Below are positions 17,247 through 25,681 of a DNA stretch of 64,000 nt, piece by piece. The DNA lies in assembly GCF_900172365.1 (NCBI RefSeq), contig NZ_FWFJ01000004.1, forward strand, positions 62,001 through 126,000, in the 5' to 3' direction. A model generated the notes under the pieces. That model made no database searches and was not told the DNA's origin. It saw nothing but the letters and a program-made list of their open reading frames with translations. This DNA comes from Roseovarius gaetbuli (lineage in GTDB: Bacteria; Pseudomonadota; Alphaproteobacteria; Rhodobacterales; Rhodobacteraceae). Within the stretch, counting starts at the first letter, position 1, and the number at the start of each line of letters is the position of its first letter. The translations under genes were made by a program, and so were the position numbers.

Positions 17247-18392
17247 ATGACCCCTGATCTCTCTGGTCTTTTCGTTGTTTCCGTCGAACAGGCGGTCGCG
17301 GCGCCCTATGTCTCTGGCCGTCTCGCCGAGGCCGGTGCGCGGGTGATCAAGGTCGAGCGCCCCGAGGGCGATTTCGCCCGTGGTTATGATCACCTCGTAC
17401 ACGGCGAAAGCGCCTATTTTGTCTGGCTCAACCGGGGCAAGGAATCGATCTGTCTTGACCTGCGTCAAGACCCGGATCGCGCAGTGATGGAAGCGATGCT
17501 GGCGCGCGCGGATGTGTTTATTCAAAACCTTGCGCCGGGCGCGATTGACCGGCTTGGCTTTTCCGCCGACGATTTGCGCGCCCGCTATCCCCGCCTCATT
17601 ACCGTGTCGATCTCGGGCTATGGCGAAGAGGGCCCGTTGCGCGATCTCAAGGCCTATGACCTTTTGGTGCAGGCCGAAAGCGGGCTGTCGTCGATCACCG
17701 GCAACGCCCATGGCTCTGCGCGCACCGGGGTGTCGGTCTGTGATATCGCGGCCGGCATGACGGCCTTTCAATCGGTGCTTTTGGCGGTGATCGGGCGCGA
17801 AAAAACCGGCGAGGGGCGGCATATCGCAGTGTCCTTGTTTCACGCACTCAGCGACTGGATGAACGTGCCCTATCTGCAATATGCCTATGGCGGCAAAACC
17901 CCGCCGCGCAGCGGGCTGAACCATCCCACGATTGCGCCCTATGGCACCTATATGGGCAGCGACGACAAAGAGGTGCTTGTCTCGATCCAGAACGAACGCG
18001 AATGGGCGATTTTCTGCGCCGATATCCTCGGCCAGCCCGATCTTGCAACCGATCCGCGCTTTGACAGCAATTCCAACCGGGTCGCCAATCGCGCCGCGCT
18101 TGATGCGATCATCGCGCCGGTCTTTGCCGCCAGCCCCCGTGACGACATGGCCGAGCGGTTGCGCGCCGCACGCATCGCCTATGGCCGCGTCAGCACGATG
18201 GAGGATCTCGCCCAGCACCCCCAGAACCGCTATGTCGAGGTCGAGACCCCGAGCGGCCCGGTGCGCATGCTTGCCCCCGGTGCTCTGGTCGATGCCACCC
18301 TGCCCGATCTGGGCGCGGTGCCGGGGCTTGGCGCGCATACAGAGGCGCTGTTTGCAGAGTTTGGCCCAGAATTAGGGCCAGAGGATGAGTAA
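17247..18392 (+). CDS. Family III CoA-transferase (CaiB/BaiF)
   Basis: A 381-residue family III CoA-transferase. The N-terminus (VVSVEQAVAAPYVSGRLAEAGARVIKVERPEGDFAR) is characteristic, and the catalytic aspartate is in LKAYDLLVQAESGL near residue 138. These enzymes move CoA between carboxylic acids through a mixed-anhydride intermediate. Its presence with an acyl-CoA dehydrogenase and a hydratase means the pathway activates its acid by CoA transfer rather than by a ligase. It overlaps the following methyltransferase gene by 8 bases. Confidence 0.9.
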   Translation: MTPDLSGLFVVSVEQAVAAPYVSGRLAEAGARVIKVERPEGDFARGYDHLVHGESAYFVWLNRGKESICLDLRQDPDRAVMEAMLARADVFIQNLAPGAIDRLGFSADDLRARYPRLITVSISGYGEEGPLRDLKAYDLLVQAESGLSSITGNAHGSARTGVSVCDIAAGMTAFQSVLLAVIGREKTGEGRHIAVSLFHALSDWMNVPYLQYAYGGKTPPRSGLNHPTIAPYGTYMGSDDKEVLVSIQNEREWAIFCADILGQPDLATDPRFDSNSNRVANRAALDAIIAPVFAASPRDDMAERLRAARIAYGRVSTMEDLAQHPQNRYVEVETPSGPVRMLAPGALVDATLPDLGAVPGLGAHTEALFAEFGPELGPEDE

Positions 18393-19074
18393 CCCCGCCG
18401 ACACCCGCGCGCGAATCGTGGCCATCCTGCAAGAGATTGGCGCGCGCGATGTGCTGGATATCGGCTGTGGCCATGGCGCGCTTGCCAAGAGCCTTTCACG
18501 CGACGGGTTTCGCGTGACCGGCATTGACCCAAGTGCCGAGGCAACAGCGACCGCCACCGCGCGCGTCCCCGACGCAACCTTCGTCACCGCCGGGGCCGAG
18601 GCAATTCCCTTTGCCCCAGCCAGCTTTGACGCGGCGATTTTCCTCAATTCCCTGCATCACGTGCCCACGCCCGCCATGCCTGCCGCCCTGCAAGAGGCGC
18701 TGCGCGTCTTGCGCCCGGCTGGCGAGGTGATCGTGGTCGAACCGCTGGCAAAGGGCTCGTTCTTCGAGGTCATGCGCCCGGTCGAGGATGAAACGACGAT
18801 TCGCGAGGCTGCGCAGCACGCGATTGATGACCTTCTGGCCCAAGGCCTCGCCACCGGCCCCGCGCCGGTTGTTTATGAGCGCGCGACGCCGATGCCGGAC
18901 CTTGAGGCCTTCATCGACTATCTCGCCGCGGTCGATCCCGCCCGCCGTGCCGTGGCCGATGCGCTGCGCCCGAGGCTTGCCCGGCTTTTCGCCAAAAACG
19001 TGGTCAACGGCCCGGACGGTCAACAGCTTGTCCAACCCCTCAAAATCTGGCGGCTGCTGGCCAAGACCGAATAA
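18385..19074 (+). CDS. Class I SAM-dependent methyltransferase
   Basis: A 229-residue methyltransferase-11-type protein. Motif I is VLDIGCGHGALAKSL near residue 20, with an acidic residue in GIDPSAEA after the second strand; FDAAIFLNSLHHVP near 87 matches motif II and VLRPAGEVIVVEPL near 115 motif III. No signal peptide. It overlaps the CoA-transferase gene, so it is part of that operon, which is unusual for a simple acyl-CoA degradation cluster. The acceptor is unknown. Confidence 0.85.
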   Translation: MSNPADTRARIVAILQEIGARDVLDIGCGHGALAKSLSRDGFRVTGIDPSAEATATATARVPDATFVTAGAEAIPFAPASFDAAIFLNSLHHVPTPAMPAALQEALRVLRPAGEVIVVEPLAKGSFFEVMRPVEDETTIREAAQHAIDDLLAQGLATGPAPVVYERATPMPDLEAFIDYLAAVDPARRAVADALRPRLARLFAKNVVNGPDGQQLVQPLKIWRLLAKTE

Positions 19075-19152
19075 ATCATCCCGCCTTTTCGCTTTGGACT
19101 GGATTGATATGCATAATTGTGTATTTTTTCCCATCAAGGGGAGAAAACGCAC

Positions 19153-19860
19153 GTGTTCAGCCTGACTGACATCCTGAGCGAAGCGCTTGGCCTGATCCTG
19201 ACGTGGGATCGGGGCCTGAGCGAAATCGTCATGCTGTCACTGCGCGTGACCCTCACGGCGGTGGTGATTTCCTGCCTGATCGGCCTGCCGCTTGGTGCGG
19301 TGGTTGGCGCGTTCCGCTTTCCGGGCCGTGGCGTGCTCACCGTTTTGCTGAACGCTCTGATGGGCCTGCCGCCGGTTGTGGTCGGGCTTGTGGTTTACCT
19401 GATGCTCTCGGCCTCGGGGCCGCTTGGGGTGTTGCAACTGCTCTATACGCCCACCGCGATGATCATCGCGCAGACCATCCTTGTGACACCGATCATAGCA
19501 GCGCTCACCAAGCAGGTGGTCGAGGATCTGCATGTTGAATACCGCGAGCAATTCGCCTCGCTTGGCGTCGGCGCGTTTGATCGCATCACCGCGCTGCTCT
19601 GGGATGCGCGCTATAGCCTTCTGACGGTCGCCCTCGCCGGGTTTGGCCGCGCCGTGGCCGAGGTTGGCGCGGTGCTTATCGTGGGGGGCAACATCAACCA
19701 CGTGACCCGCGTGATGACCACGACCATCGCGCTTGAAACCTCGAAGGGAAACCTTGAACTCGCCCTCGCGCTCGGGCTCTTGCTGTTGGCGATTGCGGTG
19801 ATCGTGAACGCCCTTGTGATGGCGCTCCGGGCCTCTGCGGTGCGGGCGGCCTATGCGTGA
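19153..19860 (+). CDS. tupB: Tungstate ABC transporter permease TupB
   Basis: A 235-residue permease with five to six helices and the binding-protein-dependent EAA-like loop (EYREQFASLGVGAFDRITALLWDARY near residue 130). The stretch AEVGAVLIVGGNINHVTRVMTTTIALET near 175 is characteristic of TupB-type oxyanion permeases. I chose the GTG at 19153 because a GGGGAGA ribosome-binding site sits 7 bases before it; the ATG at 19117 would add a polar leader. The next gene overlaps by 8 bases. Confidence 0.88.
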   Translation: MFSLTDILSEALGLILTWDRGLSEIVMLSLRVTLTAVVISCLIGLPLGAVVGAFRFPGRGVLTVLLNALMGLPPVVVGLVVYLMLSASGPLGVLQLLYTPTAMIIAQTILVTPIIAALTKQVVEDLHVEYREQFASLGVGAFDRITALLWDARYSLLTVALAGFGRAVAEVGAVLIVGGNINHVTRVMTTTIALETSKGNLELALALGLLLLAIAVIVNALVMALRASAVRAAYA

Positions 19861-20617
19861 CATGACCCTTGATATGACCATCCCCGATGGCGCCACAGCG
19901 CCCGCCTTGCTTGCCTGTCAGGGGCTGTCGTTTGATGCGGGCGGGAAACGGCTGATTAATGATCTGACGCTTGAAATCCGCCCCGGTCGGCGCACCCTGG
20001 TGATGGGCCCGAATGGCGCCGGCAAAAGCGTTCTGCTGCGCCTTTTGCACGGGCTTATCGCGCCCACGGTCGGCGCGGTTCTCTGGCAGGGTGACCCGCT
20101 TGACCGCGCTGCGCGCGACGCACAGGCGATGGTGTTTCAGCGCCCTGTCATGCTGCGCCGCTCGGTTCTGGCCAACCTCAAATTCGCCCTCACAGTGCGC
20201 GGCGTCACCGGGGCCGCGCGCGCCGCAAAGGCCGCCGAGGCGCTTGAGCTTGCCCGCCTCACCGATTTGGCGCGCCGCCCCGCGCGGGTCTTGTCGGGGG
20301 GTGAACAACAACGCCTTGCACTCGCCCGCGCCCTTGTCGGCGAGCCTCGGCTTTTGTTCCTTGATGAGCCAACCTCAAGCCTAGATCCGGCCTCGACCCA
20401 CGCGATCGAGGATCTGATCAACGCCGCCCATGCGCGTGGCGTCAGCATCGTGATGGTCACCCATGACCTCGGACAGGCGCGGCGCATGGGCGATGATGTG
20501 ATCTTTCTTCAGAACGGCACCCTGGCCGAGGACGGCACCCTGCAAGACGTTCTGGCCGCGCCACAGGCGCCCTCTACCAAGGCCTGGCTTGAAGGCCGAC
20601 TTTACACCGCGCCCTAA
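19853..20617 (+). CDS. tupC: Tungstate ABC transporter ATPase TupC
   Basis: A 254-residue ABC ATPase. Walker A is GPNGAGKSVLL near residue 50, Q-loop VFQRPVM near 92, signature VLSGGEQQRLALARAL near 148, Walker B LLFLDEPTSSLDP near 170 and the switch histidine MVTHDL near 202. Gene order tupB-tupC-tupA is a common variant. Tungstate or molybdate uptake would serve molybdo-enzymes such as SoxCD, encoded 10 kb away, or formate dehydrogenase. Confidence 0.88.
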   Translation: MRDMTLDMTIPDGATAPALLACQGLSFDAGGKRLINDLTLEIRPGRRTLVMGPNGAGKSVLLRLLHGLIAPTVGAVLWQGDPLDRAARDAQAMVFQRPVMLRRSVLANLKFALTVRGVTGAARAAKAAEALELARLTDLARRPARVLSGGEQQRLALARALVGEPRLLFLDEPTSSLDPASTHAIEDLINAAHARGVSIVMVTHDLGQARRMGDDVIFLQNGTLAEDGTLQDVLAAPQAPSTKAWLEGRLYTAP

Positions 20618-20649
20618 TCTCAAATTCCAACAGGTCACGGAGTTTTTCA

Positions 20650-21474
20650 ATGATCAGATGTCACCTTCTTTCGCTTGCCGCATCCACCTTTCTGGCCCTT
20701 GGTCTTAGCGGCGCGGCACAGGCCGGGGACAGCTTTATCGTGGTGCAATCGACCACCTCGACCCAAAATTCCGGCCTGTTCGATCATATCCTGCCGATCT
20801 TTACCGAAAAGACCGGGATCGAGGTGCGCGTCGTGGCCGTCGGCACCGGGCAGGCGATCCAGAACGCCGCCAATGGCGATGGTGATGTCCTGTTCGTGCA
20901 TGCCAAGCCCGCCGAGGAGAAATTCGTCGCCCAAGGCCACGGTGTTGCCCGCTTTGACGTGATGTACAACGACTTTGTCATCGTCGGCCCGCCCGCCGAC
21001 CCCGCCGGTGTGGCGGGCATCACCGATGTGGTGGACGCCCTCACGCGCATCGCCGAGGCCGAGGCGCCCTTTGCCTCGCGCGGCGATGACAGCGGCACCA
21101 ACAAGGCCGAGCTGCGGCTTTGGGCCGAGACGGGCATCGACGTGCGTGCCGTATCGGGCGATTGGTATCGCGAAACCGGCTCGGGCATGGGCGCGACGCT
21201 CAACACCGGCACCGCCATGGGCGCCTATATCATGACCGACCGCGCCACCTGGATCGCCTTTGGCAACAAGGGCAGCTACAAGATCGCGGTCGCGGGCGAT
21301 GCGAAGATGTTCAACCAATATGGCATCATCCTCGTGAACCCCGAGATGCATGAAAACGTCAAGGCCGAGGCCGGTCAGACCTTTATCGACTGGGTTCTGT
21401 CCGACGAGGGCCAGGCCGCGATTGCCGACTACAAGGTCGACGGCCAACAGCTGTTCTTCCCGAACGCGGGCTAG
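20650..21474 (+). CDS. tupA: Tungstate-binding periplasmic protein TupA
   Basis: A 274-residue secreted protein, signal peptide MIRCHLLSLAASTFLALGLSG with cleavage near residue 25. The STTSTQNSG motif at the start of the mature protein and SRGDDSGTNKAE near residue 140 are the oxyanion-binding signature of TupA, which is selective for tungstate over molybdate. It is the last gene of the three-gene importer operon and converges on the HTH/PBP regulator gene, leaving only 12 bases between stops. Confidence 0.9.
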   Translation: MIRCHLLSLAASTFLALGLSGAAQAGDSFIVVQSTTSTQNSGLFDHILPIFTEKTGIEVRVVAVGTGQAIQNAANGDGDVLFVHAKPAEEKFVAQGHGVARFDVMYNDFVIVGPPADPAGVAGITDVVDALTRIAEAEAPFASRGDDSGTNKAELRLWAETGIDVRAVSGDWYRETGSGMGATLNTGTAMGAYIMTDRATWIAFGNKGSYKIAVAGDAKMFNQYGIILVNPEMHENVKAEAGQTFIDWVLSDEGQAAIADYKVDGQQLFFPNAG

Positions 21475-21486
21475 GCCAAAGAGGCC

Positions 21487-22356
21487 CTATTTCGAGATCC
21501 AGCGCACGCGCCCGAGATCGCCGATATCATAGCCGCCAAGCGCCCCGGCCTTGGCGGCAAAGGCCTCGCTTTGGGCAAAGTGCAACAAGCTTTGCACCGG
21601 CTCGGTGAAATAGGACCGCCGATCAATCAGCAGATCAAACCGCTCGTCCACAAGCGGCACGAAGGGCAGGTGAAACTGCTGCGCCATCGCCCTGATGCCA
21701 AGGGTCGCGTCGGCCTCGCCAGCGGCAATCGCGGCGGCGGCATCGCTTTCGGTATGGGCCAACCCACCGGCCACGACGATATCGGCCTCATCCAATCCCG
21801 CCTCGGTCATCAGACGCTGAAACAGCGCCGCCGCCCCGGCACCGGGCTGGCGCAGGATCACCCGCTTGCCGCGCAAATCGCCAACGCCGCGCACGTCGCT
21901 GGCCGCACCCTCCGACAAGATAAGACCGCGCGCCCGCAGCGCCCAACCGATCAGCACGCAATTGCCCAAACCAGCGGCCTCAACCGCCGCGATGTTCCAT
22001 CCTTCGGCGTCGGGGATATGCAGGCCGGCCACCGCCGCCTGACCCTGCACGAAACAGGCTAGACCGTCGCGGCTTCCGTTCAAAAGCGTCGCGAGCCCCG
22101 CCCCGCATTCACGCAGCGCCCAATCCAGAAGCGGATCATGCGAGCCGGTCACAAGCGCCGGGCGCTCGGCACTCCCAGCCGCGCCAGAGCCCTCGATCCA
22201 GGCCGTCAACTCGGCCGCCGGAAACAACAGCTTGCCGGTGATCTTGCGATGCGGGATCTCTTCGGCGGCGACCAGATCGTAAACCTTGCGCTCTTTCACA
22301 CGCAAAAGATCGGCCACCTCCTTGGTCGTCAAATAGGCGGGCTGTTGGGTATCCAT
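21487..22356 (-). CDS. Excisionase-type HTH plus PBP-like regulator, likely oxyanion-sensing
   Basis: A 289-residue protein. Residues 8-60 form an excisionase/MerR-like helix-turn-helix (YLTTKEVADLLRVKERKVYDLVAAEEIPHRKI), and residues 75-285 a substrate-binding-like domain (DLRGKRVILRQPGAGAA, GGLAHTESDAAAAIAAGEADATLGIRAMA). This pairing of HTH_17 and PBP_like domains is known in putative molybdate/tungstate-responsive regulators. It lacks a signal peptide, so it should sense the anion in the cytoplasm. Convergent placement beside tupBCA supports control of that operon. I used ATG 22356; an in-frame ATG at 22410 is possible. Confidence 0.7.
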   Translation of the reverse strand: MDTQQPAYLTTKEVADLLRVKERKVYDLVAAEEIPHRKITGKLLFPAAELTAWIEGSGAAGSAERPALVTGSHDPLLDWALRECGAGLATLLNGSRDGLACFVQGQAAVAGLHIPDAEGWNIAAVEAAGLGNCVLIGWALRARGLILSEGAASDVRGVGDLRGKRVILRQPGAGAAALFQRLMTEAGLDEADIVVAGGLAHTESDAAAAIAAGEADATLGIRAMAQQFHLPFVPLVDERFDLLIDRRSYFTEPVQSLLHFAQSEAFAAKAGALGGYDIGDLGRVRWISK

Positions 22357-22497
22357 GTTGCGAAAGGTGCCTTTTGAAATCTCTGTGCTCTGGCCAAGGT
22401 AACCCATCACAATCCGGAAATCAGCAGGAAACAGAGCCGCATTTCAACCAAGACCCCCCGCAAAATAATCCTTGTCTTTCGGCCCCTGCCTGTGGTC

Positions 22498-22517
22498 ATA
22501 TTCATAAATTCGAATAG
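22498..22517. promoter_or_regulatory. Candidate SoxR operator, exact ATTC-N8-GAAT, before the MBL pair
   Basis: ATATTC-ATAAATTC-GAATAG lies 15 bases before ATG 22532. The core ATTC-N8-GAAT is the motif reported for the related persulfide sensor SqrR. Sites with the same layout occur in the sox promoter gaps. Confidence 0.6.
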
Positions 22518-22531
22518 ATGGGGGAAAGCGG

Positions 22532-23446
22532 ATGACACCGACCAGACGACAGGTTCTTTGCGGCCTTGGGGCAACGGCGATCCTTGGTGCGCCTCGCATG
22601 ACATTTGCTGCCGACCGGATGACGCTTGGCACGGCCACGATCACCACCGTAAGCGACGGTCACCTCGTGCTGCCGAAAGAGTTTCTGCTTGGCAATCTGC
22701 CCAGTGACGAAACCGCACCCCTGCTCGCAAAATACGGCATCACCGGCGATGTGATGCACCCGCCCTGCAACGTCACCCTGCTTCAGGATGGCGATCGCAC
22801 CGTTCTGTTTGATGCCGGATCGGGCAACGGATTCATGCCAAGTGCGGGCGATCTGGTCGACACACTTGATGCCCTCGGCGTCGCGCCTGACGATGTGACT
22901 GATTTGGTCTTTACCCATGGCCATCCCGATCACCTCTGGGGGGTGCTGGATGATTTCGACGATCTGGTCTTTGCCAATGCAAGTTACATGATCGGCCAAC
23001 GGGAATGGGACTATTGGACCGATCCCGACACCGTCAACACCATCGGCGAAGAACGCGCGAGCTTTGCCGTCGGCGCCGCCCGCCGCCTCGCCGCGATCGA
23101 GGATCAGGTCAACTTTTTCAAAGATGGCCAAGAGGTGCTTCCCGGTGTGATGGCGCATGCCACCTTCGGGCATACGCCGGGGCATATGTCGTTCGAAATC
23201 CGTCAGGGAAGCGATGCGGTGATGGTCATCGGCGATGCCATCGGAAACGGCCATATCGCCTTTGAGCGCCCCGATTGGGCCAGCGGCTCGGATCAGGACG
23301 CCGAGGGCGGCATCAAGACCCGAAAGCGGCTCTTGGATCAGCTGGCACAGGATAAAATGGCGATGATCGGCTTCCATTTGCCCGACGGTGGCCTTGGCCG
23401 GGTCGAGCGCAGCGGCGACAGCTATCGCTTTGTGAGCGAGGTTTGA
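22532..23446 (+). CDS. Exported metallo-beta-lactamase-fold hydrolase of the sox locus (SoxG-like)
   Basis: A 304-residue protein with a twin-arginine-like leader (TRRQVLCGLGATAILGAP). The zinc-binding motif is intact: H129-G-H131-P-D133-H134 in FTHGHPDHLWG, with further ligands in HTPGHMSF near residue 213 and VIGDAIGN near 235. The family usually hydrolyses thiol-ester or similar bonds in the periplasm. In Paracoccus the sox locus ends with two such genes (soxG, soxH), and two tandem genes are present here too, although on the opposite strand from soxF. A candidate SoxR operator lies directly before it. The name is by analogy. Confidence 0.75.
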   Translation: MTPTRRQVLCGLGATAILGAPRMTFAADRMTLGTATITTVSDGHLVLPKEFLLGNLPSDETAPLLAKYGITGDVMHPPCNVTLLQDGDRTVLFDAGSGNGFMPSAGDLVDTLDALGVAPDDVTDLVFTHGHPDHLWGVLDDFDDLVFANASYMIGQREWDYWTDPDTVNTIGEERASFAVGAARRLAAIEDQVNFFKDGQEVLPGVMAHATFGHTPGHMSFEIRQGSDAVMVIGDAIGNGHIAFERPDWASGSDQDAEGGIKTRKRLLDQLAQDKMAMIGFHLPDGGLGRVERSGDSYRFVSEV

Positions 23447-23450
23447 GACG

Positions 23451-24395
23451 ATGAAACACCTGCTTCTTGCCCTCGCCCTTGTCACCACTCCGGCCCTCGC
23501 CAGCGAGAATATCGCCGATAAATACCCCGGTTCGCTGCTTTACGACGAACCGGTCGAGGTGATCCCCGGCGTCTGGTCCGCCATCGGCGCCACGGCGCCG
23601 CCCTCTTATGAAAACTCGGGCCATAACAACAACCTGAGCTTTATCGTCACCGGCGACGGCGTTGTCGTGATCAACGGCAGCGCCGCCTATGCCCTGGCAA
23701 AGGCGCTGCATGACGAGATCAAGCGCATCACCGATCAGCCGGTCAAGCTTGTGTTCAACGAAAATGGTCAGGGCCACGCCACGCTTGGCAATTCCTATTG
23801 GGCCGAACAGGGCGTGCCGATTGTCGCGCATGTCGATGCCGCCCATGAGGTCGAGAAAAACGGCGGCCCCAACCTTCAAGCGATGAAGGGCTATAACCGC
23901 GACAAGGCCGAGGGCACCACCGTGCAGGTCCCGACCGAAACCTTCAGCGACGAATATATCGTCGAAATGGGTGATTTCCGCATCGAGGCGCGCCACCTTG
24001 GCCCCGCCCACAGCCCCGGCGATATCGTGGTCTGGCTACCCGAACAAAGCCTGGTGATCTCGGGGGATATGGCGTTTCACGAACGCATGCTGCCGATCTT
24101 TGCCGATACCATCACCGCCGATTGGCTAGAGACTTGGGACAACGAATTCGAGGCGCTCAACGCCACCTATGTGATCCCCGGCCACGGCCACCCCACCAAT
24201 GTGGCGCAGGTCCGCCGATATACCAAAGGCTACCTCGAACACCTGCGCGCCCAGATCCGGGCGCATATTGACGAGGGCGGTGACCTGAGCGATGCCTATT
24301 ACGTCGACCAGTCGGCCTATTCCCACCTCGACACGTTCGAAGAACTCGCCACCAAGAACGCCGGTCGGGTCTATGAACAGATGGAGTGGGAATAA
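23451..24395 (+). CDS. Exported MBL-fold protein with altered zinc motif (SoxH-like)
   Basis: A 314-residue periplasmic protein, signal peptide MKHLLLALALVTTPALA. The fold is that of quinoprotein-relay-type MBL proteins: GPAHSPGDIVVW near residue 187, SGDMAFHERMLP near 205 and VIPGHGHPT near 245 keep the later zinc ligands. The first motif, normally HxHxDH before a TLGN-like turn, reads N105-E-N-G-Q107-G-H109-A110, so three of its four ligands are replaced. It starts 4 bases after the preceding MBL gene, so the two are coupled. It may bind one metal, or none, or use the Asn/Gln set as a family trait. Confidence 0.75.
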   Translation: MKHLLLALALVTTPALASENIADKYPGSLLYDEPVEVIPGVWSAIGATAPPSYENSGHNNNLSFIVTGDGVVVINGSAAYALAKALHDEIKRITDQPVKLVFNENGQGHATLGNSYWAEQGVPIVAHVDAAHEVEKNGGPNLQAMKGYNRDKAEGTTVQVPTETFSDEYIVEMGDFRIEARHLGPAHSPGDIVVWLPEQSLVISGDMAFHERMLPIFADTITADWLETWDNEFEALNATYVIPGHGHPTNVAQVRRYTKGYLEHLRAQIRAHIDEGGDLSDAYYVDQSAYSHLDTFEELATKNAGRVYEQMEWE

Positions 24396-24414
24396 GCCCC
24401 GAATTCTCCTTGAT

Positions 24415-24487
24415 CCGTAGGCTGGGTGAGACCCACACACCCTTTGGGATTGAACGAGAGCAAACGTGGGTTTCATCCACCCTACGG
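24415..24487. repeat. Inverted repeat of the widespread GTAGGGTGGGTGAAACCCAC type
   Basis: Left arm 24415-24436 and right arm 24466-24487 match in 19 of 22 positions as an inverted repeat. It lies between two convergent genes. Such GGGTGGGT...ACCCACCC elements recur in intergenic gaps of many proteobacteria; here it could act as a two-way terminator. Confidence 0.6.
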
Positions 24488-24514
24488 GCTATCTCGATCC
24501 CGGTTATTTGTCGC

Positions 24515-25579
24515 TCAGGTCGTCACAACCCGAACCGCGCCCCGACCCATCACAAGATGCGTGGCTATCGCGCCAATCCACATGCAGAACACCGCGACCC
24601 ACGCTGTGAGCGCAAAAATCGCGCCGCCCGACATGCCCGCGCCCACGGCACAGCCGCCCGCAAGCATACTACCAAACCCCATCAGGGCCGCGCCGACAAG
24701 GTAACGCTCCATCGGGGTATCGGGGCCAAAGCGTTCGATTTTCCATTCACGCGTCGCGATGGCCATGCCCGCCGCACCGACAAACACCCCCGGCACAAGC
24801 CCGACTCCGAACCCAAGCGGCAAGCTCGTGCTGTTGACCAGCCCCATCAAGGTATCCGCCGACGGGCCGGTAAAGGTGATCGAGGAAATAGCCACCACCT
24901 CGAATGAAGTCTGCGCAATCATATAGGTCGCCAACCAGCCAAAGCCGACAGCAAGCCCGACAAAGACCCCGGCAATCGCATGGCTGGCGCGCACACCGCG
25001 CATATGCGCAAGCCACAGAGCCGCCAGCAGAACCAGCCCGGCAATGGCCGCCGCAAGGCCCGGACCCATACCAAGATGCGACAAGATATTGCGCGCCTCG
25101 CCACCCGGCACCAGCCAGAGCGCGCCAAGCGCCTCGCGCACCGGGGCCAGAACCCCGCGCAGGGCCGATTGCGCGACCAGCGTCAGAACAAGACCGGTGA
25201 CAATGGCGCGCAGATTGCCGGTGGCCGACAAGACCAACAACCGGCTGGCACAGCCGCGCGCAAGGATCATGCCGGTGCCAAACATCAGCCCGCCGATGAT
25301 CGCGCCAGACATGCTTCCGGTCGCGGCAAGCGGGCGCGCCTCACTGACGTCAAGCAGGCCAAACGCGATCATGCCCTGCACCACCATCACCCCGGCAGAA
25401 AACGCAATCAGCCAGATCGACAGACGCGGCCCAAAGCCACCCGTCGCCACCTCGATCGAGGCCGCGCGCAGACAAAACCGCGAGTGTTGCGCCGCCGCGC
25501 CAAAGATCAGCCCGACAAGCGCCCCGGCCATCATCAGAACCGCGCCGTCGCCAAACCTGTCAATCAAGCCTTCAAGCAT
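24515..25579 (-). CDS. YeeE/YedE family sulfur-compound permease (full length)
   Basis: A 354-residue membrane protein with about nine helices and the duplicated YeeE/YedE pattern of the thiosulfate channel TsuA. Three cysteine sites are visible: SRFCLRAASIE near residue 35, LARGCASRLLVLSATGN near 105 and LAGGCAVGAGMSGG near 320; these relay the thiosulfate ion through the pore in TsuA. It lies beside the sox genes on the minus strand. A candidate FNR/DNR-type box (25636-25649) is 57 bases upstream of its start, suggesting oxygen or nitric-oxide control separate from SoxR. Confidence 0.85.
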   Translation of the reverse strand: MLEGLIDRFGDGAVLMMAGALVGLIFGAAAQHSRFCLRAASIEVATGGFGPRLSIWLIAFSAGVMVVQGMIAFGLLDVSEARPLAATGSMSGAIIGGLMFGTGMILARGCASRLLVLSATGNLRAIVTGLVLTLVAQSALRGVLAPVREALGALWLVPGGEARNILSHLGMGPGLAAAIAGLVLLAALWLAHMRGVRASHAIAGVFVGLAVGFGWLATYMIAQTSFEVVAISSITFTGPSADTLMGLVNSTSLPLGFGVGLVPGVFVGAAGMAIATREWKIERFGPDTPMERYLVGAALMGFGSMLAGGCAVGAGMSGGAIFALTAWVAVFCMWIGAIATHLVMGRGAVRVVTT

Positions 25580-25635
25580 CCGAGGCCCCTTTTGCCACCC
25601 CCGTTATCGGATAGCCGGATTCGGGCGCAAAAACT

Positions 25636-25649
25636 TTGACCTGCGTCAA
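25636..25649. promoter_or_regulatory. FNR/DNR-type box TTGACCTGCGTCAA upstream of the yedE-like gene
   Basis: Perfect TTGAC/GTCAA arms with a 4-base spacer match the layout of CRP/FNR-family sites (TTGAT-N4-ATCAA; NnrR/DNR variants carry GTCAA). It lies about 57 bases before ATG 25579 on the minus strand, outside any gene. Confidence 0.5.
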
Positions 25650-25681
25650 GCAACACGCCCGAACCCCGCGCAGAACAGACC

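Noticed and set aside
16731-18338. 535-codon minus-strand frame
   Set aside because: Antisense to the SDR and CoA-transferase genes; rich in His, Arg and Gly with no recognisable fold.
21471-21500. TAGGCC-AAAGA-GGCCCTA hairpin between the convergent tupA and regulator genes
   Set aside because: The stem is short and no T run follows on either strand, so I do not call a terminator.
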